From the NCBI GenBank assembly GCA_937934305.1, contig CALHAG010000016.1, positions 1 through 48,659 of the forward strand: DNA of 48,659 bases. Reading direction: 5' to 3'. The notes beneath the pieces are model-generated. The model was not told the DNA's origin. It worked only from the letters and a program-made list of their open reading frames with translations, and did no database searches. Positions 30,619 to 39,182 of this stretch are shown one piece after another; positions within the stretch are counted from its first letter, which is position 1; each line of letters begins with the position of its first letter. Source of the DNA: Candidatus Caldarchaeum subterraneum. GTDB taxonomy: Archaea; Thermoproteota; Nitrososphaeria_A; Caldarchaeales; Caldarchaeaceae. A program made the position numbers and the translations under genes.

Positions 30619-31287
30619 TCAGCGGATGTATCGCCGCCTTATTTTTAGGTAGACTTCCCAAAGTTTCTCAACAAGGTCGTGAACTTCTTTGGGTGTATTT
30701 TCTCGACCGTTTCCTGTGCTGGTGTAGCGGCGTGCGGCTGCGAGTATCTCGAACTCTTCTACGCTGATGACGTCGTTGATCATGAGGTCTGTCAAAAGGT
30801 CATAGTAGTGGGCTGTCCGTCCTACAAGGCCGGCGGCCCTGTGTAGGGATTTGACGAGTGTTTCCGCGGCTGTGTAGGCGTTTTCCAGAGCTTTTCTCAC
30901 CTCCTTATCCACGGCTATTCTCGCTGACTTGAGCATCTCCTCAACCGGCGCCAGCTCCTCTTCCCTAAGTGTCAGCTTTCTGGGCTCAACTGCACGAAGC
31001 GACAAAATAGTTTTGTAGGCTGTGTTCAGCTTGATGAGCCGCTCCTCATACAGTTTTCTCACCTGTGGAGAAGCTTCTCGGGGAAGGTTGTCGGGGTGAA
31101 ATTTTTTCACAAGACTTCGGTATGTTTTCTTTATCTCGTCAAGGGAGTCGTCCGGGTCTACTCCTAGAACCGAGAAGGGCCACTCCGAGGCCCTGCTTTT
31201 GCCGCTGCGTGCTCTCTGGAGGCTGTATGCGATTAGGGCTGCTGTCGCCCCTGTCAGGGCAACTGCGAGGGCCTCGAGAGGCGTCAT
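30619..31287 (-). CDS. Membrane-anchored J-domain protein
   Basis: 222 residues. A short hydrophobic N-terminus (LEALAVALTGATAALIAYSL) suggests one membrane segment. Residues ~35-95 form a J domain with the HPD motif in KKFHPDNLP and the usual YRSL.. helix II and AYKTILSL helix; such domains stimulate Hsp70 ATPase. The remainder is helical, with a KEVRKALENAYTAAETLVKSL stretch, and shows no zinc finger. It precedes the glycosyltransferase gene by 4 bases. Confidence 0.85.
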   Translation of the reverse strand: MTPLEALAVALTGATAALIAYSLQRARSGKSRASEWPFSVLGVDPDDSLDEIKKTYRSLVKKFHPDNLPREASPQVRKLYEERLIKLNTAYKTILSLRAVEPRKLTLREEELAPVEEMLKSARIAVDKEVRKALENAYTAAETLVKSLHRAAGLVGRTAHYYDLLTDLMINDVISVEEFEILAAARRYTSTGNGRENTPKEVHDLVEKLWEVYLKIRRRYIR

Positions 31288-31320
31288 AGGGGACGAGGTG
31301 TCAAACGGTTGACGATGTTT

Positions 31321-31746
31321 TTACGTTTTTGCACTCGAAATGTCTAAAATATTCCTAAGAATTATTTCGTGTAACGGGACAGCCTTTCCTGTCTTTATGT
31401 CGACCATGATGTAGGTTATGTGCCCATGGGCCAGAACCTCGCCTTGCATGTTCATCAGTTTGAAGACGACTTTGAGGGATTTGTTCCCCGCCTCAGCCGA
31501 TACAATCTCCGCCTCGACCTCGTCATCATAGCCAGACGGCTTCTCTATTCTACAGTGGTACTCTCCTATGACGAGGGTTGAGTTCAACAAAGTGTCTCCC
31601 ATCCTCAAACGGCCCTGTTTGTCGAAAACCACCCCCTGGCTGCGTAGGTGCTCTATGAAAGCTATGTCAAACCATTTGACGTATGTTGGGAAGTAGACGC
31701 GGCCCGTGGAGTCGGTGTCCTGAAACCCTATCCTGAACCTAGTCAT
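31321..31746 (-). CDS. Acyl-CoA thioesterase, 4-hydroxybenzoyl-CoA thioesterase type
   Basis: 141-residue hot-dog-fold thioesterase. The N-terminal FQDTDSTGRVYFPTYVKWFD has the catalytic Asp and the Gly-x-Val-x-F pattern of the 4HBT family; the central GEYHCRIEKPSGYDDEVE and HITYIMVD strands complete the fold. It ends the acyl-CoA operon, overlapping the DUF35 gene by 4 bases. Substrate unknown. Confidence 0.85.
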   Translation of the reverse strand: MTRFRIGFQDTDSTGRVYFPTYVKWFDIAFIEHLRSQGVVFDKQGRLRMGDTLLNSTLVIGEYHCRIEKPSGYDDEVEAEIVSAEAGNKSLKVVFKLMNMQGEVLAHGHITYIMVDIKTGKAVPLHEIILRNILDISSAKT

Positions 31747-32156
31747 GCGGATGGGGAAAAAGTGTAGAGTGTTATCTCTGGAGTTGCTTCTCTGAAACTT
31801 ACCTTAACCCGTTGACCAACTCTTACCTGCTCGGGAGATGCCTCAACACGCGCATACATCCTCACACCCTCGTCTAGGTCAACCTCAGCAATGACGAAAG
31901 GAATATCACGCTGGAAATCAGGCGAATTAGCCACAACCCTGCGAATGACGGTGAAGGAGTGTATGGATCCTTTTCCGGAAGACTGTCTCCACCCGAGGTC
32001 GAGAGATCCGCATGAGGTGCAGGATGGCCTCGGATACCACTGTTTATGGCCGCATCTTCTACATTCTTGAATCATCAGTTGCCCGTTTTTTGCAGCCTGC
32101 CAAAAAGCCTGTGTGTATTCGGTTATTTGCGGAAGCGGGCGTTTGTATTCGCTCAC
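31743..32156 (-). CDS. DUF35 zinc-ribbon OB-fold protein
   Basis: 137 residues: an N-terminal helix (YTQAFWQAAKNGQL), the rubredoxin-like zinc ribbon CRRCGHKQWYPRPSCTSCGS (two CxxC pairs), then an OB-fold that binds acyl-CoA in related proteins. DUF35 proteins work as obligate partners of thiolase-fold proteins; its gene is 2 bases after the thiolase-like gene here, and the pair is the expected complex. Confidence 0.9.
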   Translation of the reverse strand: MSEYKRPLPQITEYTQAFWQAAKNGQLMIQECRRCGHKQWYPRPSCTSCGSLDLGWRQSSGKGSIHSFTVIRRVVANSPDFQRDIPFVIAEVDLDEGVRMYARVEASPEQVRVGQRVKVSFREATPEITLYTFSPSA

Positions 32157-32158
32157 CG

Positions 32159-33340
32159 CTACTCACCTCCGAATATTATGGCATAGTTGTTGATGAATGT
32201 TCCGCCGTGTTCCAGCGCTCCCACCGATGTTACGAGTGAGTATCGGAGGTCTTTGACCTGTCTCTCACCTGCCTCGCCCCTCTGCTGCCGCACAGCTTCG
32301 ACGAGATGATGCATGCCGCCCGCCATTCCAGCTTGTCCGTATGAGAGGAGGCCGCCTCCCGTGTTCAGAGGCAGTTCTCCCCTATAGGTTATGTCTGTCT
32401 CCTCGAGGAATTTTCCAGCCTTACCTTTTTCGCAGAACCCGGCGTCCTCCAGCTGCATTATCACGACGGGGGTGTAGTCATCGTAGGCGTTGAAAAGCCC
32501 GATATCTTTTAGCTTGATCCCGCTCATCTCCAAAGCTTGTTTGACAGCGTTTTTGACACCTGTTGTCGTGATGTCCTTTAGGCTGTTGGATGCGTCGAGG
32601 TTGTGCCATGAGCCGAAGCCCGCTACCTTAACAAGCTTGTCTGTGACCTTTTTCGCGACGGTGTCTCTTGAAAGTAGTAGGGCGAAGCCTCCGTTTACGA
32701 ATGGGCAGATGTCGAGCATCCGCAGCGGGTCTGAGATAAGCGGCGAGTTGAGATATTCCTCCATCTTTAAGGGTGTGCGGAAGTATGCGTTGGGGTTTTT
32801 GGACGCGTTCTCCCGCTGGGAGACCGAGATTTTGCCGTAGTGTTCGGGCTTGTAGCCGTATTGATGTATTTGGCGCTGCATCATCATAGCGGCCATGCTG
32901 TTGGGCCCCATCATCCCCACGGGCATCAGGTAGTCGAGCTCATACCGCCAGGTTAGAGCCGCTTCTCCCGTGATGTTCATGGGTGTGTCGGCACCGAGGA
33001 TGAGGAAGTGGTCGACGTAGCCGGCCTGTATTGCCAAGGCTCCCGCCACAAGCAGAGCAGCCCCATTAGCTCCGCCATGGTCTCCTCGTAGCAGCAACCG
33101 CGGCTCCAGTCCAAGGTTTTGAACAACCTCAGCCGACCAAATCTCCGCACGCGGATAAGCAGACCCGGTCACACCCACACCTATCCCCCTAAAATCACTT
33201 AGAGATAGGCCCGTCTGCTCGAGAACCATGTTCAGGGCCCATGCATAATATTGTTCAATTGTTAGCTTCTTCTCACCTTTGTCGACGCGTGCTCTGCTTA
33301 CAGGTGTCTCCGCATATGCTGTAACAAATATTTTGGTCAT
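32159..33340 (-). CDS. Thiolase-fold protein of the SCP-x/Ltp2-like type, lacking canonical catalytic residues
   Basis: 393 residues with the two-domain thiolase fold: N-terminal half to about residue 260, then the C-terminal half with NTGGGLLSYGQAGMAGGMHHL. In canonical thiolases a nucleophilic Cys lies in the motif before the first long helix; here that place reads RGDHGGANGAALLVAG with no Cys. The NEAF-type His motif is replaced by FNAYDDYTP and the GHP motif by YGQAG. These changes match the thiolase-fold proteins that pair with DUF35, among them the steroid side-chain retro-aldolase Ltp2. So carbon-carbon bond cleavage by a non-thiolase mechanism is as likely as thiolysis. Start ATG 33340. 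Confidence 0.82.
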   Translation of the reverse strand: MTKIFVTAYAETPVSRARVDKGEKKLTIEQYYAWALNMVLEQTGLSLSDFRGIGVGVTGSAYPRAEIWSAEVVQNLGLEPRLLLRGDHGGANGAALLVAGALAIQAGYVDHFLILGADTPMNITGEAALTWRYELDYLMPVGMMGPNSMAAMMMQRQIHQYGYKPEHYGKISVSQRENASKNPNAYFRTPLKMEEYLNSPLISDPLRMLDICPFVNGGFALLLSRDTVAKKVTDKLVKVAGFGSWHNLDASNSLKDITTTGVKNAVKQALEMSGIKLKDIGLFNAYDDYTPVVIMQLEDAGFCEKGKAGKFLEETDITYRGELPLNTGGGLLSYGQAGMAGGMHHLVEAVRQQRGEAGERQVKDLRYSLVTSVGALEHGGTFINNYAIIFGGE

Positions 33341-33364
33341 GCGTCTCCACCTATTTGGGTTAAT

Positions 33365-35746
33365 TTATTGGTTGCGAGAAGTTTTCTGGAGAATTTTCTG
33401 CAGCTGCTCAGGCTTGATGTGTGAAGACGTTATCTCTGTTTGGACAGCGTCTTCGACGGCGGCCACTATCGCGGGAATCGGTGCGCCGCATCCCTCGCCA
33501 ACACCCTTGGCTCCGAGAGGTGTGAACGGCGAAGGTATCATAAACCTCTCCATCTTGAACATAGGTATCTCCACAGCTGTTGGCGCGAGATAATCTGAGA
33601 AATTGGATGTGAGAAGAACACCGTCCTCGTTGTATTCAAAGTTCTCGTAGAGAACTGCGCCGATGCCATGGTAAGCGGCCCCGTGAACCTGTCCATCTAC
33701 TATAGCGGGGTTGATGACACGTCCGCAGTCGTCGACTATGGCGTAATCGAGGATTTTCACTTTGCCTGTTTCTGGGTCTACTTCGACGACTACTGCGTGT
33801 GCTTGGTAGGAGTATGTTAGGGTGAGGTTGCCAACCTTGTTTTCGTCAGGGGGCTGGAATGGTGGGCTGAATACGGCATGGGCTGTCAACCCGGGCTCCA
33901 TGCCTTCGGGGAGCTCAAACGGGTTGGCGTAAGCTGTTCGCGCAATCCGTTTGAAGGAGACTTTTCTCTCCGGCGCGTCCCTGACATATGCAACCCCGCC
34001 CTGCACAACTATGTCCTCTTTCCTTGCCTCGAGAATCTTAGCCGCAACGGCTGCAACCATGTCCTTGAGCCTCTGAGCGGCCAAGTATGTGGCAACCATT
34101 CCTGTGCCGGCGAACCTGCTCGCATAGGTTCCCGAGTGGAGGGTGTAGGGATGGGAGCCTGAGTCAAACCCGGTTGCGACAGTGATGTCCTCGTAGTCTA
34201 TGCCAAGCACGTCTGCGACTATCTGGGATGCGATGGTTTCATGGGACTGGCCCTGTGGAATGGTGCCGAGTTTGACGAGGATTTTTCCGTCGGGTGTCAT
34301 CTGTACTGTGGCGGCCTCGCTTGTGCCGACGTTTGGGAGAGATGGGTTGAGCATCCTTACCTGCCCAAAGTTGGCCGCGCCCGAGTCAATCGTGACACCT
34401 ACCCCCACACCTATGTATCTGCCCTCAGCCCTTAGCTGCTCCTGCCTCCTTCTCCAGCCCCAGTAATCAACCATCTCAGCCGCCTTCTCAAGAGCTCCAA
34501 AATAGTCTCCGCCGTCGTAGACGCATCCGTTGAGGGTTCGGTAGGGCTGCATATCTTTTGTCACGTAGTTGATTCTCCTCACCTCTACAGGGTCTTTGCC
34601 CAGTTCATGTGCTATTTTGTCCAGAACCCGCTCAATCATGAACTGGTGAGGTGCTCTGGAAAAGCCTCTGTTGGGCCCGGCAGGGCACTTGTTTGTGAAA
34701 ACGGCGTACATCCGTTGTCGGAGATGCTTGAATTTGCAGCAGCCCGAGGCGACCTGAGCCCAGACAGTCAGCCCAGCCGGCTCGTGACGCGCATAGGCAC
34801 CTATGTCATCGACTGTGACAACGTTTAGCCCGAGAAGGGTGCCGTCGTTCTTCACAGCCGCCTCAACGTTGAAATATCTATCGGCTCCGTGGGAGCTCGC
34901 CATCATGTGCTCCGACCTCGTCTCTATCCATTTGACAGGTCTTCCCACAAGCCTTGACAAGGCGGCTACCAGAACCATGTATGTATAGTTGATGATCTTG
35001 ACGCCGAACCCTCCTCCGATGTCTTGCGTGATTATTCTCACGTGTGTGATGTCTGTGTCGAGGGCCCTGAGGATGGATGGGGAAAGGAACATGGGCATCT
35101 GGTTGTTGCAGTAGATTGTGTATCCGTCTTTTTCGTCGTAGGATGCGAGGACCCCGTTCGGCTCAAGAGGTGTTGAGCTGAAGCGGTGGAAGACGAGGCT
35201 TGTGCGGATAATGCGGTCGGCTTGAGCTGCTGCGCTATCGTAGTCGCCGTAGTTGTAGTCAACGGTGGCTGCGATGTTCGTGCCGGCTTCCTCGTGGATA
35301 AGCGGCCCTTCTCCACTCAAAACCTTCATTGGGTTTACAATAGGTTCAAGAGGCTCGTACTCTACATCAATAAGCTCAACAGCGTCACGGGCTTGGTACA
35401 CGCTTTCTGCAACAACCGCTGCAACAGGTTCGCCGACAAACCTCACCTTCTTCACAGCCATCGAGTAGTCAACAACCTTCGACGCAGGTGGAACAGTCAA
35501 CTGGGGAAATGGTTTGGTGACAGCCGCTATGTCCGCTCCTGTAAAAACTCCCAGAACACCATCAGCCCTAGCCGCACGCGAAACATCTATCGATTTAATC
35601 AATGCATGCGGATAAGGAGAACGGAGAAAAGAAACATAGGCCATGCGTGGGAGAACAACATCGTCGACAAACCTTCCGCGGCCCCTAACATGTCTCAGCC
35701 CCTCCTTGGTTTTAACTGGAGAGCCTACCACTTGGAAATTCATCAA
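33365..35746 (-). CDS. Molybdenum hydroxylase large subunit (xanthine dehydrogenase/CO dehydrogenase family)
   Basis: 793 residues, the usual length of the large molybdopterin-binding subunit. Visible are the N-terminal domain GRFVDDVVLPRMAYVSFLRS, the QDIGGGFGVKI motif, the Mo-site neighbourhood GPNRGFSRAPHQFMIERVLD, the TIPQGQSHETIASQIVAD motif and the C-terminal GAKGVGEGCG with the catalytic Glu. The segment NRGFSR takes the place of the AYxCSFR loop of true CO dehydrogenase and the AYRGAGR loop of form II, so CO oxidation is unlikely. No small iron-sulfur or medium FAD subunit is encoded nearby. It lies between the acyl-CoA dehydrogenase and the thiolase-fold gene. Confidence 0.88.
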   Translation of the reverse strand: MMNFQVVGSPVKTKEGLRHVRGRGRFVDDVVLPRMAYVSFLRSPYPHALIKSIDVSRAARADGVLGVFTGADIAAVTKPFPQLTVPPASKVVDYSMAVKKVRFVGEPVAAVVAESVYQARDAVELIDVEYEPLEPIVNPMKVLSGEGPLIHEEAGTNIAATVDYNYGDYDSAAAQADRIIRTSLVFHRFSSTPLEPNGVLASYDEKDGYTIYCNNQMPMFLSPSILRALDTDITHVRIITQDIGGGFGVKIINYTYMVLVAALSRLVGRPVKWIETRSEHMMASSHGADRYFNVEAAVKNDGTLLGLNVVTVDDIGAYARHEPAGLTVWAQVASGCCKFKHLRQRMYAVFTNKCPAGPNRGFSRAPHQFMIERVLDKIAHELGKDPVEVRRINYVTKDMQPYRTLNGCVYDGGDYFGALEKAAEMVDYWGWRRRQEQLRAEGRYIGVGVGVTIDSGAANFGQVRMLNPSLPNVGTSEAATVQMTPDGKILVKLGTIPQGQSHETIASQIVADVLGIDYEDITVATGFDSGSHPYTLHSGTYASRFAGTGMVATYLAAQRLKDMVAAVAAKILEARKEDIVVQGGVAYVRDAPERKVSFKRIARTAYANPFELPEGMEPGLTAHAVFSPPFQPPDENKVGNLTLTYSYQAHAVVVEVDPETGKVKILDYAIVDDCGRVINPAIVDGQVHGAAYHGIGAVLYENFEYNEDGVLLTSNFSDYLAPTAVEIPMFKMERFMIPSPFTPLGAKGVGEGCGAPIPAIVAAVEDAVQTEITSSHIKPEQLQKILQKTSRNQ

Positions 35747-35774
35747 ATAGATAGAAGTGTGTCAATTATTAAAG

Positions 35775-36944
35775 TTAGAAACTCCTCGGCATGTTGAGGA
35801 CCCGTGTGCCGATGTAGTTGAGAACCATCTCCTCAGGAACTGGCGCTGTTTTGAACAGCCTGGCGTCGCGGAAGAACCTCTCGATATCGTTGTCTTCGGC
35901 GAAACCGTTTCCTCCGAATGTTTGTACAGCTCTGTCAGCGGCCTTGAACGCGACCCTCGCGGCTGTGAAGGCAGCAACATTTGCTTCAAAAGCGCATTCT
36001 TTGCCGTTGTCAAAGAGCCAAGCGGCTTTTCGCGTCATCAGCCGTGCAACCTCGAGCTCAGCCTTCACCTCGGCCAAGGGAAACTGTATGGCTTGGTTGC
36101 TTCCGATGGGTCTTCCGAAAACACGTCTGTTGGAGGCGTAGTCCACGGACCTGTTGAGCAGGTGCTCGGCTACACCTATTGATATGGAGGCTGTGCAAAC
36201 CCGTTCGGCGTTTAGGAGAGATGTAAGCGCCTCCCACCCCTTGTCCACCTCGCCGAGGACATGAGTCGCCGGAACCCAAGCATCCTCAAAGTAGACCACG
36301 TTGCTCGTAAGCGGCCTCAAAGCCATTCCAGGTATCTTTGATGTCTTGACGCCGGGCTGTTTTGCGTCTACGAGGAAGAGGGTTAGGCCTTCAGACTTTT
36401 TTCTTGCTTTATCTTTGGGTGTGGTGCGTGCAACTGTAATTATGATGTCGGCGAGGTGTGCGAGGGTTATCCAGATTTTCTGACCGTTAAGTCTGTAGCC
36501 GTCTCCTTCTCTAACGGCCGATGTTTGTATGTCGAAGGTGTTTACGCCGGCGTTTGGCTCCGTGTGTCCGAAGGAGCATATGAGCTCGCCCTTGACAAGT
36601 CTAGGCAAATAATTTTGTTTAACCTCCTCCCTGCCAAGCCTCTCGATAGTCATGCCGGCGAAAACATTTGTCCGCATCAACAAGTCTCCCGCCGGTAATC
36701 CTCCGCCTTCAGCCGCCACACCGATAATCGCCTCCGAGACCGCCTGCAGCCCGAGACCAAGCCCACCATACTGCTCACTGATGCAGATGCCGAGAAACCC
36801 CTGCTCAGCCGCCGTTTTCCAATATTCTTCTGGAAAACGCCTCTCTACATCAGCCTTACGCCAATACTCGAGCGGAAACCGTTTCATAAACTCGGAAACC
36901 GATCTTCTTATGAACAATATTTCCTCGTCTTCCTCGAAGTTCAC
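35775..36944 (-). CDS. Acyl-CoA dehydrogenase
   Basis: FAD-dependent enzyme that forms the 2,3-double bond of an acyl-CoA. 389 residues: helical N-terminal domain (EEYWKTAAEQGFLGICISEQYGG), the middle beta domain with AVREGDGYRLNGQKIWITLA (flavin contact), and the C-terminal FAD-binding helices with RAVQTFGGNGFAEDNDIERFFRDAR and the final MVLNYIGTRVL. A catalytic Glu could lie near the end of this segment. GTG 36944 is the start. It is the first gene of the minus-strand acyl-CoA operon; the next gene begins 28 bases on. Confidence 0.92.
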   Translation of the reverse strand: MNFEEDEEILFIRRSVSEFMKRFPLEYWRKADVERRFPEEYWKTAAEQGFLGICISEQYGGLGLGLQAVSEAIIGVAAEGGGLPAGDLLMRTNVFAGMTIERLGREEVKQNYLPRLVKGELICSFGHTEPNAGVNTFDIQTSAVREGDGYRLNGQKIWITLAHLADIIITVARTTPKDKARKKSEGLTLFLVDAKQPGVKTSKIPGMALRPLTSNVVYFEDAWVPATHVLGEVDKGWEALTSLLNAERVCTASISIGVAEHLLNRSVDYASNRRVFGRPIGSNQAIQFPLAEVKAELEVARLMTRKAAWLFDNGKECAFEANVAAFTAARVAFKAADRAVQTFGGNGFAEDNDIERFFRDARLFKTAPVPEEMVLNYIGTRVLNMPRSF

Positions 36945-36999
36945 ATCACAAAAGATAATGCTGCTATTCTTTAGGATATTTCATGTCAATTCTCTAAAG

Positions 37000-37030
37000 C
37001 TTATATATTTCACAAATATTTGAAATGTGA
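37000..37030 (+). promoter_or_regulatory. Leaderless promoter of trpB2
   Basis: A strong TATA element ttatatattt at 37001-37010 lies about 26 bases from ATG 37031, placing the transcript start at or next to the start codon. Confidence 0.6.
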
Positions 37031-38431
37031 ATGAACCGTAAAATCGTCCTAGATGAAAACAGCCTGCCGAAATATTGGTACAACATTTTGCCTGATTTGC
37101 CGAAGCCTCTGCCACCGCCGATAGACCCGTCGACAAAAGGGCCCATCGACCCCGCCAAGCTCGAGAGAATCTTTCCCAAAGAGCTGATTCGGCAAGAGCT
37201 GAGCCCGGAGCGGTGGATACCCATTCCCGAAGAGGTGCGGGAAATTCTCCGAATTTGGAGACCGACTCCGCTCTATAGAGCAGTCAATCTCGAGAAGATG
37301 CTCAAGACACCTGCACGCATCTACTATAAGCACGAGGGTGTCTCGCCTCCTGGTTCGCACAAGCCAAACACAGCGGTGGCGCAGGCCTATTACAACATGA
37401 AAGAGGGTGTGGAGAGGTTGACGACGGAGACTGGTGCGGGACAGTGGGGAAGCGCTTTGTCCTTCGCCACGAGGATGTTTGGGCTTAAGTGCACCGTCTA
37501 CATGGTGAGGGCGAGCTACCTGCAGAAACCCGCGCGCAAGATGTTGATGCATTCATGGGGTGCGGAGGTTTATCCAAGCCCAAGCGACAGAACAAACTTT
37601 GGTAGAAGCATGCTTGCAAAGGACCCGAACCATCCCGGCAGCCTCGGCATAGCCATAAGCGAAGCCCTCGAAGATTGTGTAACCCATGAGAACACCAAAT
37701 ACAGTCTCGGCAGCGTCCTCAACCACGTGCTTATGCATCAAACGGTCCAGGGCCTCGAGGCTCTTGAGCAGCTGAAACAGGTTGACGATTATCCAGACAT
37801 AGTTGCGGGATGCGTCGGCGGTGGAAGCAGCTTCTCTGGTTTGACGTGGCCGTTCTACTATGAAGTGATTTCGAAGAAGGCTCCTAAGAAGGTTCAGTTC
37901 GTCGCCACAGAGCCGACAGCCTGCCCAACCATGACCAAGGGTATATACACCTACGACTTCGGGGACACAGCTAAGATGACGCCGCTCCTACCCATGTACA
38001 CCCTCGGCTCAGACTTCGTACCTCCACCAATCCACGCAGGCGGGCTACGCTACCACGGCGACGCACCGACACTATGTCTTCTCCTCCACGAAGGCTGGAT
38101 AAAACCATACGCATACGACCAAGTGTCTGTGTTTGAGGCGGCGGTGACTTTCGCGAGGGCTGAAGGGTTCCTGCCAGGGCCCGAGCCATCGCACACAATT
38201 CGCTTCGTCATCGACGAGGCCCTGCGATGCAAGCAAACGGGTGAGGAGAAGGTGATACTGTTCAACCTCTGTGGACACGGTGCCTTCGACCTCCACGCAT
38301 ACGAAGAGTTCTTCGAGGGCAAGCTGCCGCCATGGCAGTATCCTGAGGAGGAGATCAAGAAATCCATAGAGCGTCTAAGGAAGGAGCTGGATTGGCTGCC
38401 CGAGGTTGAGAAACAGTTCCTCGGCGCCTAA
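37031..38431 (+). CDS. trpB2: Tryptophan synthase beta-like protein, TrpB2 type
   Basis: 466 residues, longer than TrpB1 and with the N-terminal [19 protein letters not shown] segment typical of the TrpB2 group found in archaea. PLP lysine K111 is in [23 protein letters not shown] (catalytic Glu) and the phosphate loop [11 protein letters not shown] follow, with the C-terminal [12 protein letters not shown]. TrpB2 proteins make tryptophan from indole and serine or O-phosphoserine and often work without TrpA; no trpA lies here. It overlaps the convergent XPF nuclease gene by 4 bases. Confidence 0.9.
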   Translation: MNRKIVLDENSLPKYWYNILPDLPKPLPPPIDPSTKGPIDPAKLERIFPKELIRQELSPERWIPIPEEVREILRIWRPTPLYRAVNLEKMLKTPARIYYKHEGVSPPGSHKPNTAVAQAYYNMKEGVERLTTETGAGQWGSALSFATRMFGLKCTVYMVRASYLQKPARKMLMHSWGAEVYPSPSDRTNFGRSMLAKDPNHPGSLGIAISEALEDCVTHENTKYSLGSVLNHVLMHQTVQGLEALEQLKQVDDYPDIVAGCVGGGSSFSGLTWPFYYEVISKKAPKKVQFVATEPTACPTMTKGIYTYDFGDTAKMTPLLPMYTLGSDFVPPPIHAGGLRYHGDAPTLCLLLHEGWIKPYAYDQVSVFEAAVTFARAEGFLPGPEPSHTIRFVIDEALRCKQTGEEKVILFNLCGHGAFDLHAYEEFFEGKLPPWQYPEEEIKKSIERLRKELDWLPEVEKQFLGA

Positions 38432-39111
38432 CCCTCCCCACCATACACAGTGTTAGCCACCTCAACCATTTTTTTCACAGTTTTCTCCGGTATTCTCCTA
38501 CCACCGACCTTGATTTTTCCCAGCTCATGCATATTTTCAGGTGTCAGCGCAGTGAAGACGTTTCTGAGTGTCCTGTAATGGCTGAGAAGCGCTTTGGCTG
38601 TCTCGTGTCCGCAGAGGCCTTCGAGAACGAATAAAGCCTGCTCCTCCGCCGTCAGCCCTTTTCTCTTAACTCGCAGCGGATATTCGCGGAACTCCTCAAC
38701 CTCGCCGAGGGACTTGTTTTTCCACACGAGGTATGTGAGTGTTCCACGGATGTCTGGTGTGGGGATGATGGGTATCCCCCAGTCATGCACAATTTTGTCC
38801 ATCAAAGCGAGGATGGAGACCTCTTTCCATCCCCGTTTTCTATACAGCCCGAGGTATCCCTCAAGGATGAGAACCTTCTCTCCCTCAAACATTTTCATGG
38901 TTGAGAGTTGTTCCCACAGCCTCCCCTTCAGGCTGTTTAGAAAATCCATCACAGTTTTCCTCTCCACCAAAGCATGCTTCTCCCTACCGACAATCAAGTA
39001 ATCGCCTGCCTGCAGAGGCTTCACAGCAGTCTCGACAACTTTCGCCAGCGACTCCACCAACCTACTGTTTTCAGAAGCCTCGTTGCTGTCAACCACAATC
39101 ATAAAAAACAT
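38428..39111 (-). CDS. Short XPF/ERCC4-type structure-specific nuclease
   Basis: 227 residues. The N-terminal nuclease domain has VDSNE (first acidic residue), the catalytic [15 protein letters not shown] (ERKxxxD core) and GEKVLILEG; the C-terminal part has a double helix-hairpin-helix ([17 protein letters not shown] and [11 protein letters not shown]), as in the short archaeal XPF that acts with PCNA on flaps and forks. There is no helicase domain, unlike euryarchaeal Hef, which fits the TACK archaea. ATG 39111 is the first start; ATG 39102 (MIVVDSNE) matches the family better. Confidence 0.9.
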   Translation of the reverse strand: MFFMIVVDSNEASENSRLVESLAKVVETAVKPLQAGDYLIVGREKHALVERKTVMDFLNSLKGRLWEQLSTMKMFEGEKVLILEGYLGLYRKRGWKEVSILALMDKIVHDWGIPIIPTPDIRGTLTYLVWKNKSLGEVEEFREYPLRVKRKGLTAEEQALFVLEGLCGHETAKALLSHYRTLRNVFTALTPENMHELGKIKVGGRRIPEKTVKKMVEVANTVYGGEG

Positions 39112-39182
39112 CAGCCCGCGGTCGTTTTAAACACACCCCTTTCTGGATAACCTATAAATAATTCACATAAGCGATTAACTGC

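Noticed and set aside
33365-35746. True carbon monoxide dehydrogenase (CoxL)
   Set aside because: The active-site loop lacks the AYxCSFR motif and there are no coxM/coxS genes nearby.
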